DNA of 45,436 nucleotides, from the NCBI GenBank assembly GCA_022486625.1, contig JAKVKH010000029.1:1-45436 (forward strand), read 5' to 3'. Position 1 is the stretch's first letter. Every line of letters begins with the position of its first letter. Positions 25,591-33,707 of this stretch are shown in pieces. This DNA is from Butyrivibrio sp. Its GTDB lineage: Bacteria; Bacillota; Clostridia; Lachnospirales; Lachnospiraceae. The notes under the pieces were generated by a model that was not told where the DNA came from, did not search any database, and saw only the letters and a program-made list of their open reading frames with translations. Both the position numbers and the translations under genes were made by a program.

Positions 25591-28008
25591 CTATTGTTTC
25601 TTTCCGCCGATTCCATCCTCCAGCGTGCGATAAAGCTGCACCGGATCCACAGGTTTGGAGATATGACCGTTCATTCCGACCGCCAGACATTTCCGGATAT
25701 CATCTGCAAAAGCATCAGCCGTCATGGCAATAATCGGAACGCTCCTTGCATCTTCTCTGTCAAAACCACGAATTGCCTGCGCTGCCTCATAGCCATTCAT
25801 AACGGGCATGCGGATATCCATCAGAATCACATCATAATATGCTTCCGGAGATCTCCGGAACATCTCTGCACCGATTCTGCCGTCTTCTGCAACTTCCACC
25901 AGCATCTTTTTGTCCTGCAGAAGAACCGTGGCGATTTCCTGATTCAGCGGATGATCCTCGCAGAGCAGAACATGCTTTCCGGCCAGAAACTCATAATTTT
26001 TTTCTTCTGATCCGGCATCTTCCTCTCCCTTTTCTTCTTCCTGTCCCTGCAGGTGCTTCGCCGGAACAAATTCTGCTTCCGTAATCACCGTAAAGGTCGT
26101 CCCCTGATTGATTCTGCTTTCTACAGTAATCGTCCCGCCCATGGCATCCACAATCCGTTTGACAATTGCAAGCCCCAGTCCGGATCCTCTGTTCTCAGCA
26201 CTGTCCGTCCTGTTCTCCTGCGTAAACGGTTCAAAGATCACCTTCTGAAATGCTTCGCTCATACCGATTCCGGTATCAATCACCTGACTGGTAATCCGCA
26301 TTCTGTCATTCCCGATCCGTTCATGCCTGATGCGGAAAGTCACTTCACCGCCCTCCGGCGTAAACTTCACGGCATTGGACAGAAGATTAAAAAATACCTG
26401 GCTGATGCGCAGCGGATCCACCAGTACATCCACATCCTTCGCCGTATTATCATCAATTTTAAAATAAATATTTTTTTCCTCACAAAGCGGTCTTATGACC
26501 GACTGAAAATAATCATAAAACGTTTCTGCACTGTATGGTTCCGGATGAAGTTCGAGTCTGCCGCTTTCTGCCTTGGCCATATCAAGAACATCATTGACAA
26601 GCCCCAAAAGAAATTTCGATGATGTATCAATTTTCTTCAGGCAGTCTGCAGTCCTGTCAGGATTGTTTTCCTGCTGTGCCAGATACGTCATCCCTATAAT
26701 TCCGTTCAACGGTGTTCTGATATCATGCGACATTCTGGACAGGAAATCCGTTTTGGCCTGATTCGCCTCTTCCGCTTCTCTTGCCGCATTTTTCAGGTTC
26801 TGCTGATAGGAAAGTTCCTTTTCTTTTTCTTCATCTATCTTGCGCGTGACATACAATACCTTCAGAAGATTTCCATCTTTGTCACGCTCATTAGCTACAA
26901 ACGTAGCCTGAATCCAGTGCGCAATTGTCCCGATATATTCTGTAGAGATCGTCTTCTTTCCGCGCATCCGCTCATTCAGTGTCGTCATATCCGTAAAGGC
27001 CAGCATCTGCCTGCGAAACTCCGGAGATACCAGATTGGCACACAACTTCTTCAGATTCTCGTCCACCGCGCCTTTGGGTTCGAACCAGGTCTGTATGACA
27101 TTTTCAGCTGTAATTTCCTGATAGGTACCCGCAATAATATCCACGTAATAAATTGTATAAAAAATATTGCCAAGACTGCGGAAAACAGTATCCTGCCGAT
27201 GCTCCTTTTCCTCAGTCCTGACAATATCATCTACGTACCTGTAAGCCAGCACAGCGCTGCTCCCATCATTTTTTTCACTGATGTCAACGAATCTGGCTTC
27301 CAGATAATTCACCTGACTGTTAAGCTGTCTCTTATAACGTACAGTAAACGGCTTATGTTCCCGCAGCTGACGCATGACATAATCTGCAGCAAACAGCTTC
27401 TGATAACGTTTTCTGTCATCTTCCGTGACGAAATACTCCAGATTATAGGCAACAAAGTTCTGATAAGAATCTGACTGATCAAGGAAATCCGTGATCACGG
27501 TCAGTGCGCCTCCAAGTGTTCTCTTCAGCTTTATCCTGTCACATCTGAAATCAATCTCAAGCACAGCAAAGCAGTCACTGCTGAGTGCCTGAATCAGCTT
27601 GCCCAGTTCCCTTGTCTGATTCATTTCAGCAGTTTCATTCTCAATGATTCCCAGAACTTCCTGTGCCTGTCCTGATGCATCAAAAGAAGCCACTGTCAGC
27701 GTCACATGACATCTGGCGGTCTGCTCAAGATTATGAAAGACTGCAGTTGCCGTTTCTGCCCCTGCATCAATCTTAAAATACATTTCATTAAAACCCGGAC
27801 GGTCATCTGCAAAAACAAAATCTTCTGCAAAACTGTAAGGCATATTTTCATATACCTCACCGCATCTGTACATTTTCCGTGCTTTCTCCGGAACTGTAAT
27901 CGATCTGTTCTTTGGAAAATACATAAACGTACATATACCAGTATTATCGAGTGCCTCACTTAATCCGGTCAGTTCATTCTTTTCAGTTACCGCTTTTCCA
28001 TCTTCCAT
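25591..28008 (-). CDS. Soluble hybrid sensor histidine kinase with receiver domain
   Basis: The 805-residue signalling protein has no membrane segment. Residues 1-400 contain about three PAS-like sensory regions (for example IFYTIYYVDIIAGTYQEI near 282). A coiled-coil linker (DEEKEKELSYQQNLKNAAREA) leads to HisKA with phospho-acceptor His428 in FLSRMSHDIRTPLNGIIGM. The HATPase domain has N-box FFNLLSNAVKFTPEGG and G-box GSGLGLAIVKRIVDAMGG. A C-terminal receiver starts near 679, with acidic pocket CEDHPLN and acceptor Asp731 in LMDIRMPVMNGYEA. No response regulator with an output domain lies nearby, so the partner is unknown. This kinase type is abundant in Lachnospiraceae and Erysipelotrichia. 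Confidence 0.93.
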   Translation of the reverse strand: MEDGKAVTEKNELTGLSEALDNTGICTFMYFPKNRSITVPEKARKMYRCGEVYENMPYSFAEDFVFADDRPGFNEMYFKIDAGAETATAVFHNLEQTARCHVTLTVASFDASGQAQEVLGIIENETAEMNQTRELGKLIQALSSDCFAVLEIDFRCDRIKLKRTLGGALTVITDFLDQSDSYQNFVAYNLEYFVTEDDRKRYQKLFAADYVMRQLREHKPFTVRYKRQLNSQVNYLEARFVDISEKNDGSSAVLAYRYVDDIVRTEEKEHRQDTVFRSLGNIFYTIYYVDIIAGTYQEITAENVIQTWFEPKGAVDENLKKLCANLVSPEFRRQMLAFTDMTTLNERMRGKKTISTEYIGTIAHWIQATFVANERDKDGNLLKVLYVTRKIDEEKEKELSYQQNLKNAAREAEEANQAKTDFLSRMSHDIRTPLNGIIGMTYLAQQENNPDRTADCLKKIDTSSKFLLGLVNDVLDMAKAESGRLELHPEPYSAETFYDYFQSVIRPLCEEKNIYFKIDDNTAKDVDVLVDPLRISQVFFNLLSNAVKFTPEGGEVTFRIRHERIGNDRMRITSQVIDTGIGMSEAFQKVIFEPFTQENRTDSAENRGSGLGLAIVKRIVDAMGGTITVESRINQGTTFTVITEAEFVPAKHLQGQEEEKGEEDAGSEEKNYEFLAGKHVLLCEDHPLNQEIATVLLQDKKMLVEVAEDGRIGAEMFRRSPEAYYDVILMDIRMPVMNGYEAAQAIRGFDREDARSVPIIAMTADAFADDIRKCLAVGMNGHISKPVDPVQLYRTLEDGIGGKKQ

Positions 28009-28060
28009 AACAGATCACCGGTTCCTTTGCAATCACGTCCGTCTCACAAAGTTCACTTAA

Positions 28061-28069
28061 ATTATATCA
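28061..28069 (-). promoter_or_regulatory. Extended -10 promoter of the hybrid kinase gene
   Basis: TGATATAAT on the minus strand is a perfect -10 with the TG extension; no good -35 lies 16-18 bases upstream. The start codon is about 50 bases downstream. Confidence 0.55.
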
Positions 28070-28117
28070 ACCTTCAAACGTTTTTGCATCATAAATAATC
28101 TGTATTCCGAATATTTT

Positions 28118-28495
28118 TCATTCTTCCTTTTTTCTGCAGGAACCGTTCTCCGAAATATCCATTGCCACCTCATAAACATATTCTGCCAGTTCCATCATCT
28201 GCTTCCACTGCGATTCATCTGCATCCACGTAGTAATAATTCATGGTGCCTTCACGCCGCATGTTGACTATACGTGCGTCCCTGAGCGTTTTCAGATGATG
28301 CGATACCGCAGGCCTCGACAGATGCGTTTTGGACGTGATTTCGCCAACCCGGATGCCGTTATGATCACTTGTCAGAAGTGTCATGATGATCTGCTGCCTC
28401 GTTTCATCTCCAAGTGCCATAAAAGCCGGCTGAAGCTGTTTAAAGCTCTCTGCGATATGCTGCGTTCTGACTTTGCAGAGTTCCTCTCTCGTCAT
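28118..28495 (-). CDS. ArsR/SmtB-type winged-helix regulator
   Basis: The 125-residue repressor-like protein has a winged helix-turn-helix: ALGDETRQQIIMTLLTS, then GEITSKTHLSRPAVSHHLKTL and wing MRREGTMNYYYVD. It lacks the Cys-Val-Cys metal motif of ArsR/SmtB helix 3, so it probably senses something other than As/Cd, or uses other sites; the tail has one Cys. ATG at 28495 is chosen for AGGAGGGGAGG upstream. It lies 13 bases after the EFR1 ferredoxin gene and shares its promoter, where inverted repeats suggest autoregulation. Confidence 0.88.
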   Translation of the reverse strand: MTREELCKVRTQHIAESFKQLQPAFMALGDETRQQIIMTLLTSDHNGIRVGEITSKTHLSRPAVSHHLKTLRDARIVNMRREGTMNYYYVDADESQWKQMMELAEYVYEVAMDISENGSCRKKEE

Positions 28496-28508
28496 TTTCC
28501 TCCCCTCC

Positions 28509-29258
28509 TTACAGATCTGCTGCAATATTGTAATTTCTGCTCTTTCCCGCCGTTGCCTTTTTGTACTCAATCGCCTGCGCAGGGCAGCCATCAATGCATG
28601 CCATGCAATGCGTACAGGAATTTCCCCACTGCGGTACTTTGTCCTGCAGCCTGATATTGTTCAGCGGGCAGCGCTCTGCGCACAGGCCGCACCCGGTACA
28701 CCTGTCCGTCGTATGAAACCCCTTCGCCGATACCGCCATCTGATAAAAAACCGGATTAATGACATCCGACATCATCCCGCCGCCGTTTACCTGATGATCA
28801 AATTTTTCCTGCCTGCGGATTTTCTCTGCCATCTCCGTGATCTTCGGAAGCGCTTTCCTGTAGATCTGCACCGCCTGATCATGATCCGGCACATCATACA
28901 TTGCAATATAACTCTGCGGCATGCAGACATAATCAAAGCCGGAAAGTTCCAGATGTTTCCGCCCGCATAGCCTGCGGATATACTTCTCACTGGCATAAGG
29001 CGTTTCGAAGCAGGTCATGATAAAATATACCGCGCTGCTGCCCTCCAGCTGCATCTTCTCTATGCAGTGCTCTGCGACGCGGGGCATCCTGCCCGCATAA
29101 ACCGGAAGGACAAAGACATACGGTTTCTCCGATATGAAAGTTCCTGCCTTCCCTTCTTTTAATAATGCATTCATTGAAACAACTTCATCCTGAACCGTTT
29201 CTGCTGTTTTCTCTGCGACATATCTGCTGTTGCCCGTTCCGCTGAAATAAAAGATCAT
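28509..29258 (-). CDS. EFR1 family flavodoxin-ferredoxin electron carrier
   Basis: The 249-residue protein joins a flavodoxin-like domain (MIFYFSGTGNSRYVAEKTAE, FMN phosphate loop) to a C-terminal two-cluster ferredoxin. The Cys motifs are CTGCGLCAERCPLNNI near residue 191 and CTHCMACIDGCPAQAIEY near 216, giving two [4Fe-4S] sites. EFR1 proteins are common in gut anaerobes and probably move single electrons between ferredoxin, flavodoxin and reductases; partners are not established. GGAGG lies 8 bases upstream of the start. It is the first intact gene after the promoter at 29509, with the deleted MBL gene in its leader. Confidence 0.92.
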   Translation of the reverse strand: MIFYFSGTGNSRYVAEKTAETVQDEVVSMNALLKEGKAGTFISEKPYVFVLPVYAGRMPRVAEHCIEKMQLEGSSAVYFIMTCFETPYASEKYIRRLCGRKHLELSGFDYVCMPQSYIAMYDVPDHDQAVQIYRKALPKITEMAEKIRRQEKFDHQVNGGGMMSDVINPVFYQMAVSAKGFHTTDRCTGCGLCAERCPLNNIRLQDKVPQWGNSCTHCMACIDGCPAQAIEYKKATAGKSRNYNIAADL

Positions 29259-29282
29259 CTGTTTATCCTCCGATCATTTCTC

Positions 29283-29461
29283 TTAAAGTTCAATTGTCTG
29301 TTCGCTGATCTCCGGGTCATGGCTTGCCAGAATCAGACTTCCGCTCTGTTCCATTTCCTTTACCCAACCAAGCGCTTTTCTCATCTGCGCCTCGGAACTG
29401 CCGGATCTACACCGACTTCACCGCATTTCATCACATGTATTCGGATCGTATCCTGTGTCAT
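29283..29461 (-). pseudogene. MBL-fold (AHL lactonase-like) hydrolase gene with internal deletion
   Basis: The ATG at 29461, preceded by AAGGTG, opens MTQDTIRIHVMKCGEVGVDPAVPRRR in two family pieces, the usual start of N-acyl homoserine lactonase-like MBL proteins. It hits a stop after 26 codons. Shifted by one frame, QMRKALGWVKEMEQSG and LILASHDPEISEQTIEL give the usual last 30 residues of the same family. The roughly 200 residues between, with all metal-binding His motifs, are missing. This is a clean internal deletion, not drift at the ends. It still lies between a regulated promoter and the EFR1-ArsR genes. Confidence 0.85.
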
Positions 29462-29490
29462 AATCCATCACCTTTTTTATTCGTATCATT

Positions 29491-29537
29491 GGTTCGAACC
29501 TACGAACCATTATAACAGAGCTTTACCATAATGGTTC
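29491..29537. promoter_or_regulatory. Extended -10 promoter with overlapping operator repeats
   Basis: The minus strand carries TGTTATAAT (29517-29509). GAACCATTAT (29504-29513 on plus) and ATAATGGTTC (29528-29537) are a perfect 10-base inverted repeat that covers the -10. A second palindrome, GGTTCGAACC (29491-29500), lies in the early transcript, so TGGTTCG repeats on both sides. A repressor, perhaps the ArsR protein of the same operon, should bind here. Confidence 0.65.
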
Positions 29538-29563
29538 ATCGGGAAAGAAAATCGAGACGAATA

Positions 29564-30094
29564 TCAGTGTTGTTCAAAATGACCGGTCTTTCCGGACGTT
29601 GAGGCATTAATAATCTCTTCTGCAATTTCACTGATATTTTTTCCGTCAGTTTCTATTTTGATGCTGTTCAGCTTCTGGTATAAGGGAATTCGTGCAATGC
29701 TTTTTTCCAGCACATCTTCTGTACGTCTTCCCTTCTCCACATCACTCATGATGCGTGCTCTCAGTGTCTCCTCCGTTGCCGTCAGCGAGATCACCTTCAC
29801 CATACACTGCGTCGTATCGAGTTTCTGCAGAATTTCATCTATAATACTCTGTTCATGCATTACCCAGCAGAAAATCACATTTTCATAAGCACTGCATCTG
29901 ATAAAACGGTTAAGCAGGTCACAGATATTATCAATCACCATCACCTTTGTTTCTTCCGTAACCTGGAACGGGCTTGCGTCCCAGCACCAGTCTCCGTCCA
30001 GAAACACTGCCGCCGGAAGTTCATGTTTGAGATACCGTGATACCGCAGTTTTCCCGACGCCCATGGTGCCTCCGATGATAAAAAGATTTTTCAC
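29564..30094 (-). CDS. Small P-loop kinase/ATPase, last gene of the CODH-like operon
   Basis: The 176-residue protein begins with a nucleotide-binding loop FIIGGTMGVGKTAVSRYL (Walker A GTMGVGKT) and shows LDGDWCWD, an AAA_33/nucleotide-kinase-like pattern, plus a lid-like segment ETLRARIMSDVEKGRR. It resembles shikimate/gluconate-kinase-type enzymes and not the CODH maturation ATPase CooC, which has a KGG-type loop. The GTG at 30094 is chosen because GGAGG is 7 bases upstream and the GTGA overlap with the transporter stop indicates coupling. Substrate unknown. Its constant coupling to the two upstream genes suggests a shared task. Confidence 0.78.
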   Translation of the reverse strand: MKNLFIIGGTMGVGKTAVSRYLKHELPAAVFLDGDWCWDASPFQVTEETKVMVIDNICDLLNRFIRCSAYENVIFCWVMHEQSIIDEILQKLDTTQCMVKVISLTATEETLRARIMSDVEKGRRTEDVLEKSIARIPLYQKLNSIKIETDGKNISEIAEEIINASTSGKTGHFEQH

Positions 30095-31092
30095 TTGCTG
30101 TCCTCCCTGCATAAGCCTTCAGAATCAGTAATCACATCTGCTTCATTATAGCTTAAACGGTTCGCAGATGATATATTCACCATGAACCTTGCAAAAATGA
30201 CAGATACTACAATACCGGCCATGATCTTCATTCCCCATACCATCGTCTGCAACAGCAGATATACCGGTTTCCATGTCAGGAAAGCGATGTTCTGAAGTTC
30301 CAGATATGACACAGCCTGCCGGGCCGCAGATGCGGAAATAACGAGAGGGAAGGTAAAGGTTGCCATCGCCGGCACAAAAGGCCGCGTGATCATGGACATC
30401 ATCAGAATCAGTACATAGATATAAATCACGATTGCAGGGATCATCAGAATCAGCAGCACGCGAAGATCCGCTTTTTCTGCCGTCTGCAGATATCCTGATG
30501 TACAAAGGCTGGCCGGAGCCGCAGATATGCATATCAGCGGTTTCATCTTCTCCCCCGCGGGTATCTGATGATACCTGATCATCATGACCGCCGCCGTAAC
30601 CGGAAATGCGGCAACAGCAAATCTCCAGATATATGCACCCGCTGCCTGCTGCTGAAATACCGGCGATGTCACTGCAAAGACCGCAATACCGACGTAGACA
30701 ATAAACCAGCTTGGATATACCTGTGACAGGGAAAAGCGGAATACATATTTGTCGGTAAACCAGATGATCAGCACAATGTGCAGGATCAGCGCTGTGATCC
30801 AGATTCCAAAGGCAGGTTTCGGAAAGTAGGGATGCAGATATGTACTGAGGATCATCCAGCCCATGGAAAACGTTCCGTTAATTCCTGCTGTCGCACCTTC
30901 TGCAAAATCTTTTTTCAATCCGTCACGGAGCACCGCCGCCCGCAGCAAAATGACTGCTGCGAGTATAAACGCCAGTATCCCGCATACGGTATGCAGGATT
31001 TTCAGCTCATTCTGCCATAAATTGCCAAGCGCTGCCATGCCGAGCATCACCGCAGACAGCTGCATCGGTATTTTCTTTATCCGGTTCATCAT
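30091..31092 (-). CDS. TDT family transporter (TehA/SLAC1-like anion channel)
   Basis: The 333-residue membrane protein has about ten hydrophobic segments. It starts MNRIKKIPMQLSAVMLGMAA, and the central VYPSWFIVYVGIAVFAVTSP matches the TDT signature. Family members move C4-dicarboxylates, sulfite, nitrate, chloride or confer tellurite resistance, mostly as anion channels with a pore Phe; the substrate here is open. The start at 31092 shares its A with the TGA of the CODH-like gene (TGATG), with GGATGG 8 bases upstream. An earlier in-frame ATG at 31104 lacks a ribosome site. It overlaps the kinase gene by four bases. Confidence 0.87.
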   Translation of the reverse strand: MMNRIKKIPMQLSAVMLGMAALGNLWQNELKILHTVCGILAFILAAVILLRAAVLRDGLKKDFAEGATAGINGTFSMGWMILSTYLHPYFPKPAFGIWITALILHIVLIIWFTDKYVFRFSLSQVYPSWFIVYVGIAVFAVTSPVFQQQAAGAYIWRFAVAAFPVTAAVMMIRYHQIPAGEKMKPLICISAAPASLCTSGYLQTAEKADLRVLLILMIPAIVIYIYVLILMMSMITRPFVPAMATFTFPLVISASAARQAVSYLELQNIAFLTWKPVYLLLQTMVWGMKIMAGIVVSVIFARFMVNISSANRLSYNEADVITDSEGLCREDSK

Positions 31093-33230
31093 CAGCATTT
31101 CCATCCCAGATTTTTTCTTTTCTGCCGGATATCCTCTACCATCTTTTCTCCGAGCGCCTTCGGGTCCGCATCCACATACATCACGGAACCCAGCATGTCC
31201 CTGGTGGTATCCTTCAGAAATTCCATGACTGCCTGTGAGCCCTGTACCTGCGCCTCCACACAGTGATATGAATTAATCCCCATCAGCCGGAAGGCAAGTG
31301 CGGCATCAATGCCCTTTTCATTGGACCATTCCGGAGAAGTAAAACCATATGGCATCTGCGGAAGGCTCTTTCCGCACAGTCCTGCAATTCCTCCCATAAT
31401 GCCGGTTGACCTTGTATTATCTATGCATTCGCCGACATGCCACACCGGCGGCATGTCCGGCTGCAGAAATTTCTTAAGCCTGTCTCCTGCATGTTCATAT
31501 GCCAGGCTGCTCGTCTGACAATAGCCCATCTTCATCAGCGGAAAGGATGCACAGCCGTTTGTCAGAATCAGAATGTTATTTTTCAGCAGAACATCTGCCA
31601 CATCCAGAATGGCTTTTTCATACATGACCTTTGGATTATTGCATCCCACCATGTTGACAACGCCGAATATATCTCCCTTTTCAATGGCTTTTGCGAGCGG
31701 CATCAGATTACCGCCATACTTTTTCGAAAGATATTCAACAGAAAAACCGACTTCCGCCTCCACTTCATAATGAGGAATATGTACCGGCACTTCTCTGCGC
31801 TGCTCAAAGCTTTCTATCGCCCGGTTTACTATTTTTTCTGCAATCTCATGTGTCTGCGCAATATTCGACTGATGATGATCATAACCGATGTGTTCCGCTC
31901 CCGGAAGCCGCCCTGAGTCATGTGTTGTTACCACCACAGTTTTGTAACAGCGTGCCACTTCCATAATAGACGGAAATACTTCCTGTACATCCGCCACCCA
32001 CAGATCCAGTGCCCCCGTTCCCAGTACCATTTCGGCGCTGATGGCATTCGAAAGCGGAATGACGCCTTCATACCGGTACATCGCAGAGAGTCCCGAACAG
32101 CAGATCCCGTAAAACCGGATCCCCTTTGCCCCTTTTTCTCTGGCTTTCTGCTGGAATTCTTCGCTGAGTCCCACGGAAACAATCTCCCGCACAAGTACAG
32201 GCAGATGTCCATGTACCGCAATATTGACATAGCCTTTTTTCAAAGCACCGACATTTGTCTTCGCCGTGGCACGATCCCCTACGCCCAGCAGGGAATCTGT
32301 TGCAATGGATGTGGACACCACCCCGGAGAAGCAGAATGCAAGACCGCACCGCAGGAACTGGAGCATTACGCTTCTCCAGTCTCCGTCTGTGGCAACGCCT
32401 GTTTTATGATATGCTTCAAAGACTTCGTGATATGCACTGATCGGCAGAATATCAAGTTTTTTCCATACTTCCTGTCGTTCCTTTGGCGCACATGCCTCGA
32501 GCACCTTATACGTTTTCTCCGGATCCGTGTTGGACAGATCTTCCAGCAGTGCATTTGCCAGATCAATCGTGATCGCCTTCATCTGTCTGTGCGCCGTTCT
32601 GATTCCCATTGCCTGTGCCATCGTACGTATTTTATATTCTCCGACAATCGGAACATCCAGTTTGCCTTCTGCGGCCCATCTGAGATTGAGAAGCACATCC
32701 CTCGCATGCATACCATGCTGCGCAACACCTGCGGCTGCTCCCCTTAACAGATTTCTTGCAACTATCAGATCTGCATCTGCGCCGCAGACACCACGCGGAC
32801 TTTTCTCCGTGATCCTGCAGGGGCCCATATTGCAGATTCTGCAGCAGACACCGGCAAGTCCAAAGCTGCACTGTGGCTTCTGTGCATCAAACCGGTCAAA
32901 CACATTTTCCTGTCCGAGCTGTTCCATCCGGAGCATCATCTCCCTCACCGCAGGATCCGGTGTCTGTTCCAGAACATCCTGCTTTGACGGAAATGTTTTC
33001 CTGTAGGCATTGACTGCCTGCATATAATCATGGATCACATCATCCGGATGAGAATGTTCCGTAACATGTCCATTCTCATCTGTATGCGTATGTGCATCTG
33101 CCTTCACCAGAACCTTTGGAACGCCGTTTTTATCAAATCCGATAATGGCTCTGTGGTGATGCTCTCCGATATGAAAGGGATCATCTGATGCCTTGTTTCC
33201 CTGCTGCGTTTCTACCGCTCTCTCTTTCAT
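31092..33230 (-). CDS. Carbon monoxide dehydrogenase-like Fe-S protein (CooS fold) with Glu in place of a C-cluster Cys
   Basis: The 712-residue protein aligns with Ni-CODH catalytic subunits. Numbering is from the ATG at 33230, with GGAGG 12 bases upstream. D- and B-cluster Cys are intact (CSFGLAGVCCRICNMGPCR, near 121-138, and GVCGADAD), as are His pair HGMH, the HGHLPVL motif, Cys378 in GICCSG, Cys530 in MVGCNNPK, Cys560 in TNGCASF, Cys602 in VGECIDN and Lys639 in SNEKG. At the position of C. hydrogenoformans CooS-II Cys333 (DYQCIQPS) it has Glu417 (DVQEVFPS). Deviant CODHs lacking a canonical Cys (CooS-V type) carry a Fe/S/O hybrid cluster and do not oxidise CO, so CO activity is doubtful. 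About 70 His-rich residues precede the core. No CooC, CooF or acetyl-CoA synthase gene is nearby. Confidence 0.9.
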   Translation of the reverse strand: MKERAVETQQGNKASDDPFHIGEHHHRAIIGFDKNGVPKVLVKADAHTHTDENGHVTEHSHPDDVIHDYMQAVNAYRKTFPSKQDVLEQTPDPAVREMMLRMEQLGQENVFDRFDAQKPQCSFGLAGVCCRICNMGPCRITEKSPRGVCGADADLIVARNLLRGAAAGVAQHGMHARDVLLNLRWAAEGKLDVPIVGEYKIRTMAQAMGIRTAHRQMKAITIDLANALLEDLSNTDPEKTYKVLEACAPKERQEVWKKLDILPISAYHEVFEAYHKTGVATDGDWRSVMLQFLRCGLAFCFSGVVSTSIATDSLLGVGDRATAKTNVGALKKGYVNIAVHGHLPVLVREIVSVGLSEEFQQKAREKGAKGIRFYGICCSGLSAMYRYEGVIPLSNAISAEMVLGTGALDLWVADVQEVFPSIMEVARCYKTVVVTTHDSGRLPGAEHIGYDHHQSNIAQTHEIAEKIVNRAIESFEQRREVPVHIPHYEVEAEVGFSVEYLSKKYGGNLMPLAKAIEKGDIFGVVNMVGCNNPKVMYEKAILDVADVLLKNNILILTNGCASFPLMKMGYCQTSSLAYEHAGDRLKKFLQPDMPPVWHVGECIDNTRSTGIMGGIAGLCGKSLPQMPYGFTSPEWSNEKGIDAALAFRLMGINSYHCVEAQVQGSQAVMEFLKDTTRDMLGSVMYVDADPKALGEKMVEDIRQKRKNLGWKC
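33048..33173 (-). other. His-rich N-terminal extension coded in the CODH-like gene
   Basis: About residues 20-61 hold nine or more His, including HIGEHHH and AHTHTDENGHVTEHSHPDD. Canonical CooS proteins begin close to the D-cluster and lack this part. The pattern suggests metal binding or storage (nickel, iron, zinc), as His-rich tails do in other metallochaperones. Confidence 0.75.
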
Positions 33231-33293
33231 CTGCTTATCCATCCTCCCAGAATTATAATACAATTCCTATCTTTTTAGTATGATTTTATAAGT

Positions 33294-33322
33294 AGTATAC
33301 TTTATCACGCTAATGCTGTCAA
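33294..33322 (-). promoter_or_regulatory. Promoter of the CODH-like operon
   Basis: Minus-strand -35 TTGACA (33322-33317), 17-base spacer, -10 TATACT (33299-33294). AAGTA-TAC-TACTT is a small palindrome over the -10 that could bind a regulator. Confidence 0.78.
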
Positions 33323-33349
33323 TCATCAAAATAAAATGGAGGTTGCTAC

Positions 33350-33377
33350 AAAAAAAACAGCCCGCAATTACGGACTG
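33350..33377 (-). terminator. Rho-independent terminator of higA
   Basis: On the minus strand CAGTCCG and CGGGCTG (7 bases, one G-U, 6-base loop) run into TTTTTTTT. It lies 19 bases after the higA stop and separates it from the CODH-like operon promoter. Confidence 0.85.
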
Positions 33378-33395
33378 CTCTCAGACTGAACCGGA

Positions 33396-33677
33396 TTACA
33401 TACGAATCAGTTCATATTCCTGCTCTTTTTCACTATATGCGACGCCAAGATCATAATTCGTCTGAAGGTTAAGCCAGAACTCAGGCCCGGTCTTAAAATA
33501 TGTGCCAAGACGTATTGCTGTATCCGCAGTAATTGCTCTGCGTTCATTGACAATTTCACCAACCCGCGTTGCCGGAACACCAATCGCCAGTGCAAGCCTG
33601 TTCTGTGATATTTTCATTGGAATCATAAATTCTTCCCGTAATATTTCACCAGGATGAATCAGATTATTTTTTCTCAT
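33396..33677 (-). CDS. HigA-like XRE antitoxin, toxin partner truncated
   Basis: The 93-residue antitoxin has the HigA/VapI core: IHPGEILREEFMIPMKIS, then LALAIGVPATRVGEIVNERR (helix-turn-helix) and AIRLGTYFKTGPEFWLNLQT. ATG at 33677 follows AGGAG by 7 bases. In a normal higBA operon the toxin is upstream; here only its last codons remain (33708-33794). Antitoxin alone may persist as a repressor of its own promoter or as protection against other HigB toxins. It has its own promoter and terminator. Confidence 0.9.
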   Translation of the reverse strand: MRKNNLIHPGEILREEFMIPMKISQNRLALAIGVPATRVGEIVNERRAITADTAIRLGTYFKTGPEFWLNLQTNYDLGVAYSEKEQEYELIRM

Positions 33678-33707
33678 ATTTTTTCTCCTGTTAAATCCTG
33701 TCATACC

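Noticed and set aside
29564..30094. P-loop protein as the CODH maturation factor CooC
   Set aside because: The loop GTMGVGKT is of the ordinary kinase type and the KGG-x-GKT deviant Walker motif and metal-binding Cys pair of CooC are missing.
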